Source: a bacterium (lineage in GTDB: Bacteria > Methylomirabilota > Methylomirabilia > Methylomirabilales > 2-02-FULL-66-22). Taken from it: DNA of 64,000 bases. The position numbers and the translations under genes are program-made. Shown here in pieces: positions 47,315 through 55,329 of this stretch; the stretch's first letter is position 1, and each line of letters begins with the position of its first letter. The stretch spans positions 27,665 through 91,664 of the forward strand of contig JAKPQH010000254.1 of the NCBI GenBank assembly GCA_029580855.1. Reading direction: 5' to 3'. The notes under the pieces are model-generated. The model was given only the letters and a program-made list of their open reading frames with translations, did not search any database and was not told where the DNA came from.

Positions 47315-49027
47315 ATGCTGCGTGAGCTCTGCATCAAGAACGTGGCGGTGATTGACACGCTGACGGTCCCCTTCGTCCCGGGACTGAACGTCCTGACGGG
47401 CGAGACGGGGGCGGGCAAGTCCATTCTCATCGACGCGCTGCAGCTGGTCCTGGGGGCGCGCAGCAGCGAGGATCTCCTGCGCTCCGGGGCCGAGGAGGCC
47501 GTGGTCGAGGCCGCGTTCGATCCGCCCGAAGACCCCGCGGGGCTGGCGTTGCTGGCGGCCGAGGGGATCGCGGTCGACCCGGGCGAGTTTCTGGTCTTGC
47601 GCCGGCACGTGTTCCGGGACGGCAAGAGCAAAGCCTACGTCGGCGGGCGGCTGACGTCGGCGGCGACGCTCCGCGCGCTGTCCGAATACCTGGTGGACAT
47701 TCACGGGCAGCACCCCGGCCAGCCGCTCCTCGATCCCCGCCGGCATCGGGAATTCGTGGATGCTCTCGCCGGCATCCTGTCCGAGACCGCCGCTTATCGC
47801 GAACGGTTTGTCGCGTGGCAAGGCCTCCAGCGGGAACGCGACGCGCTGCTCGACCTGGAGCGCGAGCGGGAGCGCCGCACGGAGTCGCTGGAGTTTCAGC
47901 GACGCGAGCTGGAGGGCGCCCATCTCGCGCCGGACGAAGAGGAGGCGTTGGCCGCGGAGCGTGCGATCCTCGCCAACCACGAGCGTCTCTTCTCGACAGT
48001 CGAGCGCGCCTACGTCGCGCTGGAGGAGTCGGAGGATGCGGTCCTGACGCGCCTGGGACCGCTCGCGACGCGCCTGCGCGAGGCGGCCGCCATCGACCTT
48101 CGGCTGCGCGCGGTCCTGGAGGCGCTCGAAACGGCCCTCGTGCACCTCGGCGAAGCGGCGCGGGGTCTGCGGGATTACCGGGGCCGCATCGAGTTCGATC
48201 CCCAGCGCTTGGAACGCATCGAAGCGCGGCTGCACGAGATCGGCAAGTTGAAACGGAAGTACGGCGGCGGGGTGGTGGAACTGCTGGCGCGGCTGGCCGG
48301 GGTGTGCCGGGACTTGGAGGCGCTGGAACGATCGGAGGCGCGCCTGCAAGACGTGGAGCGCGCGCTGGGGGAGTCGGGCGCCGAGCTCCTCCAGCGGGCG
48401 GCGGCGCTGTCGGCGGCCCGCAGAGGGGCGGCCCAGGCGCTCCAGAAGGCGGTGCTGGCCGAACTCACCGAGCTCGGCATGGCCAAGGCGGCGTTCGAGG
48501 TCCGCGTCGCCACGGCCGCGGGCGACGAGGCCGCGCTGGGTCCCCATGGCCTGGACGCCGTGGAGCTGCTCATCTCGCCGAACCCCGGGGAACCGGTGAA
48601 GCCTCTTCACAAGATCGCCTCCGGCGGCGAGTTATCGCGCGTGATGCTGGCCATCCGCACCATTCTGGCGGACGCGGACCGGACGCCGACGGTGATTTTC
48701 GACGAGGTGGACGCGGGAATCGGTGGGAGCATGGGCGAGGTGGTGGGACGAAAACTGTGGGCCGCCTCCAGACGGCATCAGGTGCTGTGCGTCACGCACC
48801 TCCCGCAGATCGCCTGCTTCGGAGATCAACACCTCGTGGTCCAGAAACGGAACCCCGCGGATCGGACGGAGACGACGGTCCGCACCCTGAGCGTGGAGGA
48901 GCGGCCGCGCGAGGTCGCCCGCATGCTCGGCGGGGGCGGGCGGTCCGGGACGGCGCTGGACCATGCGAATGAATTATTGGCGGCCGCCCTGCGTCTGAAG
49001 AGGCGATCGAAAGGCCTGAGCAGGTAA
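47315..49027 (+). CDS. recN: DNA repair protein RecN
   Basis: This SMC-like ATPase (570 aa) has the N-terminal Walker A in LTGETGAGKSILIDALQLVL, a central coiled coil, and the C-terminal signature SGGELSRVMLAIRTIL with Walker B VIFDEVDAGIGG. It acts in double-strand-break repair. It closes the xseA-recN gene string. Confidence 0.95.
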   Translation: MLRELCIKNVAVIDTLTVPFVPGLNVLTGETGAGKSILIDALQLVLGARSSEDLLRSGAEEAVVEAAFDPPEDPAGLALLAAEGIAVDPGEFLVLRRHVFRDGKSKAYVGGRLTSAATLRALSEYLVDIHGQHPGQPLLDPRRHREFVDALAGILSETAAYRERFVAWQGLQRERDALLDLERERERRTESLEFQRRELEGAHLAPDEEEALAAERAILANHERLFSTVERAYVALEESEDAVLTRLGPLATRLREAAAIDLRLRAVLEALETALVHLGEAARGLRDYRGRIEFDPQRLERIEARLHEIGKLKRKYGGGVVELLARLAGVCRDLEALERSEARLQDVERALGESGAELLQRAAALSAARRGAAQALQKAVLAELTELGMAKAAFEVRVATAAGDEAALGPHGLDAVELLISPNPGEPVKPLHKIASGGELSRVMLAIRTILADADRTPTVIFDEVDAGIGGSMGEVVGRKLWAASRRHQVLCVTHLPQIACFGDQHLVVQKRNPADRTETTVRTLSVEERPREVARMLGGGGRSGTALDHANELLAAALRLKRRSKGLSR

Positions 49028-49200
49028 GACCAAGACGAGAGGGCCTACTCCAAAAGGTGCAGCCCAAACCCAAATGGAGTATCCGAATCGAGTCGCGAAC
49101 GACGCGGTGCGGCCATCGGAGCCAGACGAACCCTTAACTTGCCGAAAACACAATGGTAAGAAAAATCTTAAGGTCGCCCGCATTTGGCACGGATACTGCT

Positions 49201-49250
49201 CTCCCTCGATGAGTTTTTCCGCGGTGTAAATCTCGAGGGAGAGGAGGTGA
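49201..49250 (+). promoter_or_regulatory. 5'-UTR hairpin next to a strong ribosome-binding site
   Basis: CTCCCTCGA (49201-49209) pairs perfectly with TCGAGGGAG (49233-49241), immediately before GGAGGTGA (49243-49250). The stem could present or protect the ribosome-binding site of the next gene. The rest of the 230-nt spacer after recN shows nothing else I can assign. Confidence 0.45.
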
Positions 49251-49257
49251 ATCGAGA

Positions 49258-49557
49258 ATGAAGAAGCTGTTCGTTTTGGCTCTGGCTCTGGCCCTGACGG
49301 TCTCCTTCTCCGGTGTTGTGTTCGCCGGCGAGGCCAAGAAGGCCGAGGAGAAGGCCCCGGCCCCGGCGGCTCCGGCCGCACCGGCCCCGGCGGCTCCGGC
49401 TCCGGAGCCCGAGAAGAAGGCGGAGAAGAAGGCCGAGAAGAAGGCCGAGAAGAAGGCCGAGAAGAAGGCCGCGAAGAAGGCCCCGAAGAAGAGCGCCGAG
49501 AAGAAGGCGGAGCCCGCCCCGGCGGCTCCGGCTCCGGCTCCCGAGAAGAAGTCTTAG
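49258..49557 (+). CDS. small secreted Ala/Pro/Lys-rich repeat protein
   Basis: This 99-residue protein has a clear signal peptide (MKKLFVLALALALTVSFSG, then VVFAGEA). The mature part is Ala-Pro spacers around repeats of KKAE (at least five in a row). Such a strongly basic, disordered protein could bind DNA, RNA or polyanionic cell-wall material in the periplasm. A strong ribosome-binding site and a strong terminator on the other side indicate a single-gene, highly expressed unit. No family is recognised. Confidence 0.75.
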   Translation: MKKLFVLALALALTVSFSGVVFAGEAKKAEEKAPAPAAPAAPAPAAPAPEPEKKAEKKAEKKAEKKAEKKAAKKAPKKSAEKKAEPAPAAPAPAPEKKS

Positions 49558-49583
49558 TCCGTCTCGACTCGAAAACCGAGCAC

Positions 49584-49620
49584 CACCGAGGGCACCCCGT
49601 GCGGGGTGCCCTCGGTGTTT
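49584..49620 (+). terminator. strong intrinsic terminator
   Basis: A perfect 15-bp stem (CACCGAGGGCACCCC / GGGGTGCCCTCGGTG, loop GTGC) is followed by TTT. It insulates the small secreted-protein gene from the cobalamin riboswitch operon. Confidence 0.85.
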
Positions 49621-49648
49621 GGGGGGTTGCGGTTTTCCCACAAAGCGC

Positions 49649-49677
49649 TTGACTTCTTCGCCCGGTTCAACTACATA
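49649..49677 (+). promoter_or_regulatory. promoter of the first cobalamin-riboswitch operon
   Basis: TTGACT (49649-49654) and TACATA (49672-49677) are spaced 17 nt. The start point would be near 49684, just before the riboswitch. Confidence 0.7.
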
Positions 49678-49699
49678 TGGCGCCGCGCGGCATTCTGCG

Positions 49700-49945
49700 T
49701 ACGAGGAGGGTGCTGTCCGACAAGTGAACAGGTGAGGCTGAGTGGTCCCCGCCGGGGGACCCACGAGGGAAAATGGTGAGACTCCGCGTTCGCCGCGACC
49801 CGCGGAGCGAAACCATTGCTGCCCCGCAACTGTGAGCGGCGTTGAAATCTGCACGGGCCACTGTCCCGCCGATGACGGGATGGGAAGGCGCAGAGAGTAA
49901 GTCGAGCCGCAAGCCAGGAAACCTGCTCAGCCTTTCGGGTGTCAT
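49700..49945 (+). ncRNA. cobalamin riboswitch 1
   Basis: Conserved blocks appear in order: GAGGGAAAATGGTGAGACTCC, then GCTGCCCCGCAACTGTGAGC (B12-box region), CCACTG, a short hairpin TCCCG-CCGATGA-CGGGA, GGGAAGGC, and AGCCAGGAAACCTGC. The aptamer precedes an intrinsic terminator at 50017, so B12 binding should stop transcription of the btuFCD-type genes. Confidence 0.9.
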
Positions 49946-50016
49946 GATCCCTCCGCGGGGAGGGGCCGCCCGTATGTCCCAGCCCCAGCCACGTCGCTCG
50001 GGCTGCCGGATCTCGG

Positions 50017-50058
50017 CGCCCCTATCCGCTCATCTCGGATCGGGGCGTTTTGTTTTTT
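50017..50058 (+). terminator. riboswitch-controlled intrinsic terminator
   Basis: The stem CGCCCC-T-ATCCG / CGGAT-C-GGGGCG with a 7-nt loop is followed by TTTTGTTTTTT. It lies between the cobalamin aptamer and the first gene start, the standard attenuation layout. Confidence 0.85.
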
Positions 50059-50067
50059 GAGGAGAGC

Positions 50068-51021
50068 GTGCGGTACGCCGAGCATACGGGATACCGCGTT
50101 GGGTCACGCGGCCTCACCGCCGTCCGCCTGGCCGGCGTGGTTCTCTCCGCCGTGCTCGGTATGGCGGACGCGGCGGTGGTGCCCGATATGCTGGGGCGGC
50201 CCGTGGCGATCCCGGATCGGCCGCTCCGCGTCGTGTCGCTGGCGCCGAGCATCACCGAGACGGCCTATACCTTGGGGCGTGGCGATTGGCTGGTCGGCGT
50301 CACGGATGTCTGCGATTTTCCGCCGCGGGTGCGGCAGCTTCCCAAGGTCGGCGGCATCGTGGCGCCGAATCTGGAGCAGATCGTCCGGTTGCGGCCGGAC
50401 CTCGTCTTCACGACCGCCGAGGGCAATACCCGCGATCTGCTCGATCGGCTCCAGCGGCTCGGCCTGCCCGCGTTTGCATTGCAGCCCAACAGCTACGGGC
50501 GTGTGATCGAATCCATCCTGGCCATGGGGCGAGCCCTCTCGGCGGACCAGGCCGCCCGTCGGATCGTGGATGACATCCAGCGGCACGTGGACCGTGTGCA
50601 GGGAGCCGTGGCCGGTCGGTCCCGGCCCGGCGTCCTCTATCTGCTCTGGACGGAGCCGCTGATCGCCGCCGGCGCCGCCACGTACCTCGACGATCTGCTG
50701 AGACTGGCGGGAGGCCGGAACATCGTGCGGGAGCGGACCGGCTCGTACCCGCGCCTGAACTGGGAGCAGGTGGTCGCCCGGATGCCCGACGTGATCCTGC
50801 TGGCAGACCATCGGGATGAGAGCGAAGATCCGGCGATCGGTCGCGGCGACGTGCCGTCGGAATGGCGAGCCTGGCAGGCCGTGCCGGCGACCCGGACCGG
50901 ACGCGTTCTCGCCGTTTCGAGCAACACGATCCTGCGGCCCGGGCCGAGACTTGGGGATGGTCTGCTCCGGTTGGGTCGGGCTATCCACCCCGAGGCTTTT
51001 CCCGTGCCGGAGGCGAAATGA
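50068..51021 (+). CDS. btuF: cobalamin ABC transporter substrate-binding protein, BtuF-like
   Basis: This 317-aa periplasmic binding protein begins with a signal-like hydrophobic segment (RLAGVVLSAVLGMADA) and has the family motif RVVSLAPSITETAYTLGRGDW, then PKVGGIVAPNLEQIVRLRPD. The GTG at 50068 follows GAGGAG; the more upstream frame lies in the terminator. It overlaps btuC (ATGA at 51018). The B12 riboswitch upstream and btuB downstream assign cobalamin or its precursors as substrate. Confidence 0.9.
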   Translation: MRYAEHTGYRVGSRGLTAVRLAGVVLSAVLGMADAAVVPDMLGRPVAIPDRPLRVVSLAPSITETAYTLGRGDWLVGVTDVCDFPPRVRQLPKVGGIVAPNLEQIVRLRPDLVFTTAEGNTRDLLDRLQRLGLPAFALQPNSYGRVIESILAMGRALSADQAARRIVDDIQRHVDRVQGAVAGRSRPGVLYLLWTEPLIAAGAATYLDDLLRLAGGRNIVRERTGSYPRLNWEQVVARMPDVILLADHRDESEDPAIGRGDVPSEWRAWQAVPATRTGRVLAVSSNTILRPGPRLGDGLLRLGRAIHPEAFPVPEAK

Positions 51022-52055
51022 GCGCCGGGGCGACTGGCCGTCCTCCGGGCGCTTCCCGCGCCGCGATCCTGGCGTGGCTCGCCGCGATCCTGGTAGCCAG
51101 CGTAGTGGCCTCGGTGATGGTCGGCAGCGTGCGGCTGTCGCCCTGGGACGTGCTGCGCGGTCTCGTTGAGGGCGGATCTCAGGACACGGCGGCGACCATC
51201 GTGCGGAAAATCCGTCTTCCGCGGACGTTGCTGGCGGGCATCGTGGGCGCGTGTCTGTCCGTGGCGGGTCTGGGCTTTCAAGCCATCTCGCGGAATCCCC
51301 TGGCGGACCCATCGGTGCTGGGCGTGAGCAGCGGCGCGTCGTTCGGGCTCATGGTGGCCATCCTACTGGGGGTCGCCGGGCCGACCAGCAGCCCCATCCT
51401 CCCCACACTGTTCGCGTTCGCGGGGGCGCTGCTGGCGGCGGTTCTGGTCTATGCCATCGCGCAAGTGGATGGACGGCTACCGGTGACGACCCTCCTCCTC
51501 TCGGGTGTGATCATCGGCCTGTTCTTCACATCCTGCGTCATGCTGGCCACCGTGGTCCTGGCGGCGGCGGAGCTGCAAGGGGTGGTTTTCTGGCTGATGG
51601 GGAACCTGGCGCCGGCCAACCCGGGGACCCTCGTGGTGCTCGCCGTCGTCTTGGCCGTCGGCGTGACCGTCTTGGCGCGGCAAGCGCCTCGCCTGAATCT
51701 TCTGGCGCTGGGAGACGAGCAGGCGCTGCAGCTCGGTGTGGAGGCGGAGCGCGTGAAGCGCGCCGTCTTCGTGGCGGCGTCGCTCGTGACCGGAGCGGCC
51801 ATCTCGGCGGCGGGCTCCATCGGGTTTGTCGGGCTGATCGTCCCTCACGCCGCCCGCCTGCTCCTGGGGCCGGACAATCGTGCGCTGGTTCCCACGAGCG
51901 TGGGGCTGGGGGCCGCGTTCCTCATCCTGGCGGACCTGGGGGCTCGAACGATCGCCGCCCCGACGGAGCTCCCGGTGGGGGTCATCACCTCGTTCTGTGG
52001 CGCGCCGCTCTTTGTCTATCTCTTGCGGCGTCGACGGGGAGCCGAGGCATGGTGA
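51018..52055 (+). CDS. btuC: cobalamin/iron-chelate-type ABC permease BtuC
   Basis: This 345-aa FecCD-family permease has about ten membrane spans and the family segments IRLPRTLLAGIVGACLSVAG, GLGFQAISRNPLADPSVLGV and GFVGLIVPHAARLLLGPDNR. It overlaps both neighbours. The riboswitch context makes vitamin B12 the likely cargo. Confidence 0.9.
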   Translation: MSAGATGRPPGASRAAILAWLAAILVASVVASVMVGSVRLSPWDVLRGLVEGGSQDTAATIVRKIRLPRTLLAGIVGACLSVAGLGFQAISRNPLADPSVLGVSSGASFGLMVAILLGVAGPTSSPILPTLFAFAGALLAAVLVYAIAQVDGRLPVTTLLLSGVIIGLFFTSCVMLATVVLAAAELQGVVFWLMGNLAPANPGTLVVLAVVLAVGVTVLARQAPRLNLLALGDEQALQLGVEAERVKRAVFVAASLVTGAAISAAGSIGFVGLIVPHAARLLLGPDNRALVPTSVGLGAAFLILADLGARTIAAPTELPVGVITSFCGAPLFVYLLRRRRGAEAW

Positions 52056-52870
52056 CGGCCGTGGATGTCCGCGAGGTGACGTTCCGGTATCGGTCGGGCA
52101 AAGGGCTCCGCGGGGTGTCGTTCAGCGTCGCGCCCGGCGAGCGGGTGGGCATCGTCGGACCCAACACCGCCGGGAAGAGCACGCTCCTCCGTCTGCTCAG
52201 CAAGGTCCTGACCCCGCACAGCGGCGCGGTCCTGGTTCACGGACGGAACATCTCCGGGGTGGGGCGCCTGGCGCTGGCCCGCGAGGTCGCGGTCGTCCCG
52301 CAGGATTTCCAAGTGGCCTTTCCATTCAGCGTGAACGAGGTCGTCCTCATGGGCCGGTATCCGCACGCGGCCGGCGGGGCCTGGAGCACCCGGGACCGGG
52401 CTGTAGCCCAAGCGGCCATGGACGTGACCGGGATCGCCGGCCTCGCGCATCGGCGCGTGGACGAACTGTCAGGTGGGGAAAGGCAGCTCGTTTCCCTGGC
52501 GCGGGCATTGGCCCAGGAGCCGTCGGTGCTGCTCCTGGATGAACCGACGGCCCACCTCGATCTCCGCCATCAGCGCGACATGGTGGACATCATCTTCGCC
52601 CCGCGAACCGATCGCGTACGGACGACGATGATCGTCTCGCACGACCTGAACCTCGCGGCCGAGCACTGCGACCGCCTGTTGCTGATGGCGGGCGGAGCGG
52701 TGCAGGCCTTTGGCGTACCGGAGGAGGTGATCCGCCCGGATCGACTGGAACGCGCGTATGGTTGCCCCGTGCAAGTCGACGTGGATCCGCTGTCTCGACG
52801 CCCCAGAGTGCGGAGCAGCCCTGTGCACGCGGGCGCAGTTCAACTGGAAACGGAGAGCCCTTGGATGTAA
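52049..52870 (+). CDS. btuD: cobalamin ABC transporter ATPase BtuD
   Basis: This 273-aa ATPase has Walker A VGPNTAGKSTLLRLL (Thr where Gly is common but within GxxxxGKS), the Q-loop VVPQDFQ, signature LSGGERQLVSLARAL and Walker B VLLLDEPTAHLD. The H-loop is VSHDLNLAAEHCD. It completes the importer. The C-terminal ~40 residues have no obvious domain. Confidence 0.9.
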   Translation: MVTAVDVREVTFRYRSGKGLRGVSFSVAPGERVGIVGPNTAGKSTLLRLLSKVLTPHSGAVLVHGRNISGVGRLALAREVAVVPQDFQVAFPFSVNEVVLMGRYPHAAGGAWSTRDRAVAQAAMDVTGIAGLAHRRVDELSGGERQLVSLARALAQEPSVLLLDEPTAHLDLRHQRDMVDIIFAPRTDRVRTTMIVSHDLNLAAEHCDRLLLMAGGAVQAFGVPEEVIRPDRLERAYGCPVQVDVDPLSRRPRVRSSPVHAGAVQLETESPWM

Positions 52871-53140
52871 GGGAAGCTGGTCACCCCCGCCTGCGGTAGG
52901 GGAATCCAGCACGGTCCCGCCACTGTGAGTGGGGAGCGACCCCGCACGATGCCACTGTTCCGAAAGGGTGGCAATCAGGCGACTGGGCAATCAGGCGACT
53001 TGGTAATTGGGCAATTGCGGAACGGCTCGTGGCGTTTCCTCATTGCCGAATTGCCTCGTTGCGCAATTGCCCAATCGCCGCCGCCGGGATGGGAAGGCGC
53101 GGGGAAGCGAGGATCCACAAGTCAGGAGACCTATCCGAGG
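52871..53140 (+). ncRNA. cobalamin riboswitch 2 with a repeat insertion
   Basis: The blocks are AGGGAAGCTGGT, GTCCCGCCACTGTGAGT, ATGCCACTG, GGGAAGGC and AGTCAGGAGACCTATC, in the same order as riboswitch 1. The small variable hairpin (stem TTCCG 52958-52962 / CGGGA 53085-53089) carries a 122-nt loop where riboswitch 1 has 7 nt. It precedes btuB. No terminator follows, so control is probably at translation. Confidence 0.85.
52963..53084. repeat. hairpin repeat array inserted in a riboswitch loop
   Basis: Forward units such as GGCAATCAGGCGACTGGGCA (to ~53020) and inverted units such as GCGCAATTGCCCAATCGCC (53041-53079) form a hairpin inside a loop of the aptamer. The motif belongs to the family seen at 42046-42191. 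Confidence 0.8.
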
Positions 53141-53147
53141 GCGTTGG

Positions 53148-53172
53148 ACTCCACCACTTCGCGGAAAGGAGT
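53148..53172 (+). promoter_or_regulatory. possible SD-sequestering hairpin upstream of btuB
   Basis: ACTCC (53148-53152) can pair with GGAGT (53168-53172), hiding the AAGGAG ribosome-binding site. It follows the riboswitch aptamer, consistent with translational control by B12. The stem is short, so this is tentative. Confidence 0.4.
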
Positions 53173-53182
53173 GTGGTTCCCC

Positions 53183-55252
53183 ATGGCTCGACGGCTCGGC
53201 AATGGCATCGCGGTTTTCAGCATCTTGGCGGCGGCGCTCTCGATGATACTCCCCGGCCTAGTGGCCCGGGCGGCGACGGAACCGGAGGAGGAGCTGGTCG
53301 GGGAGGAGCTGGTCCTCACGGCGACACGTTTGCCGGACATGATCCAGGAACTGCGTCGCGTACCGGCGCAAGTCTACGTGATTACCCGGAAGGATATCGA
53401 ACAACAACACGCGCGGTCGGTGCAGGACGCTCTGCGCGAGGTTCCCTCCATCGTCACGTACAACGGTATTGGCAATTCGCTTCAGCCCACGCTGGATTTG
53501 CGCGGCTTCAACGCGCAACCTGCGTCGGGTGTGTCGGTGTTTGTCGACGGCGTTCGTATCAACGATCCGGATTCCAACGCCGTGAACCTCGATCTGGTTC
53601 CAATACAGGACGTCGAGCGCATCGAGGTTTTTCCCGGTGCGACGGCGGTATTCGGGGCGAACGCCCTGGGCGGCGCGATCAACATCATCACCAGGCGCGG
53701 CGGACGATCCCCTCAAACGACAGTAGAGGGTGCATGGGGTAGCTACAACCACTATCGTCTTCAGGCGACCACGAGCGGTCCAGTCAAGGACTTCGATTAT
53801 TATGCGAGCACGACGTGGGATCGTGAAAGCGGGTTTCGCGACGAATCCGATGGGCGGGTCAATAGCTTTACGGGCAGGCTGGGTTACCGCCCGTCCGAAT
53901 CGACGGATCTCCGCCTGAGCTATGGGTATGTCAACAACCGACTGGAGCAGGCGGGGACACTGGGCCTTGCGGATCTGGGGCGGAATCGCGAGGGCAACAT
54001 CAGCCCCACGGATTTCAGCGCCACGGAACAATCCGCGGTCACGCTCCAGGGGCGCCAGGCACTGCCCGCGGGATTCTCGCTGGCAGGGACGGGATACTAT
54101 CGGCAGATATCGCGCGATCTCCTGACGGTGGGGCTGTCCAGCTCGGGCCGCACCACGACGGACACCGATACGACCGGCGGCATCCTACAGCTCTCGCACG
54201 CCCAGAGGCTGTGGGGGTTGCGGAACGACCTCACGCTTGGGGGCGAGATCCGGCACAGCGGGGTCAGCACGGGGTCGACCTCCACCTTCGGCCCCAGCCG
54301 GCGCGAGATCGACGAGGACACGTACGGTCTTTACGCGCAGGATGCGCTGGATGTGCTCCCCAATCTCACGCTGACGGGCGCTGTCCGCTACGACAGGACG
54401 AAGTACGGATTCGAAGATATCATCGCCCCAGTCAACAACGGGAACAAGACCTTCAGCCGGGTGACTCCACGCGCGGGCGTGACGTATACGCCTTGGAGCA
54501 GATTGACCCTTTACGGGAATTACGGGGAGGGGTTTCGCGTTCCGACCACGGATGAGCTGTTCGCGTTCGCAGGGCTGGGGTCTAATCCGGATCTCACCCC
54601 GGTCAAGACCAGGACCTACGAGTTGGGCGCGCGTGTGCGGGCGCTGGACTGGCTGGAAATGACCGGCGCGTACTTCCTGACCGATGTCCGCGACGACATT
54701 CTGTTTGTCCCCGATCCGACGGGAGTGACGTTCGGGGAGAACCAGAACGCTGGGAAGAGTCGGCGCCAAGGTGTGGAGGTCGGCGTGAGACTTCGCCCCC
54801 ACGCGCGCGTGGACCTGCAGATGAATTACAGCTACACGGACGCCCGCTATCGAAGCGAGACCGCGCTGTTCGGGACGACCATCCACCGGGGCGACCGGGT
54901 CGCCCTGGTTCCGCTGCATCGCGTGTCTGGACGCCTCACGATCCGTCCCCTGGACGGACTGGAGTTGGGCGTGGACGGCCAGTACGTGGGACAACAGGTC
55001 CTCTTGAACAACGAAACGAATCAGACTCCCTTCAGAATCCAGGACTCGTTCGTGTTGAATGCGCAAGCGTCGTACACGTGGAAGTCCGCCACGCTGTTCG
55101 TGCAGGGCATGAATCTGACGGACGCGAAGTACGAGACGTACGGAATCTACGCCTTCGATTCGCGGAGCTTTACCAACAACGTCTTTCTGATGCCGGCGCC
55201 GGGGATAAATGTTCTGGTCGGCCTGCGTCTGAAGTTCGAAAATTACTACTGA
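53183..55252 (+). CDS. btuB: TonB-dependent outer-membrane receptor, BtuB-like
   Basis: This 689-aa receptor has a signal peptide (to about VARAATEPEEE), a TonB-box-like stretch EELVLTATRLPD, the plug domain (RVPAQVYVITRKDIEQQH, VFVDGVRINDPDSNAVNLDL, ATAVFGANALGGAINIITRR) and a 22-strand-type barrel ending in LVGLRLKFENYY with a C-terminal aromatic residue. The riboswitch directly upstream and the btuFCD genes mark it as the cobalamin receptor. ATG 53183 is used; GTG 53171 is in frame. Confidence 0.9.
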   Translation: MARRLGNGIAVFSILAAALSMILPGLVARAATEPEEELVGEELVLTATRLPDMIQELRRVPAQVYVITRKDIEQQHARSVQDALREVPSIVTYNGIGNSLQPTLDLRGFNAQPASGVSVFVDGVRINDPDSNAVNLDLVPIQDVERIEVFPGATAVFGANALGGAINIITRRGGRSPQTTVEGAWGSYNHYRLQATTSGPVKDFDYYASTTWDRESGFRDESDGRVNSFTGRLGYRPSESTDLRLSYGYVNNRLEQAGTLGLADLGRNREGNISPTDFSATEQSAVTLQGRQALPAGFSLAGTGYYRQISRDLLTVGLSSSGRTTTDTDTTGGILQLSHAQRLWGLRNDLTLGGEIRHSGVSTGSTSTFGPSRREIDEDTYGLYAQDALDVLPNLTLTGAVRYDRTKYGFEDIIAPVNNGNKTFSRVTPRAGVTYTPWSRLTLYGNYGEGFRVPTTDELFAFAGLGSNPDLTPVKTRTYELGARVRALDWLEMTGAYFLTDVRDDILFVPDPTGVTFGENQNAGKSRRQGVEVGVRLRPHARVDLQMNYSYTDARYRSETALFGTTIHRGDRVALVPLHRVSGRLTIRPLDGLELGVDGQYVGQQVLLNNETNQTPFRIQDSFVLNAQASYTWKSATLFVQGMNLTDAKYETYGIYAFDSRSFTNNVFLMPAPGINVLVGLRLKFENYY

Positions 55253-55329
55253 GGGTGCGGGGGGGATTCCGGCGCGGGAGAGCCGGGCGCCGATCGCCGG
55301 GCGTCCTGAATCTCGACCGCGGGAGTGTC

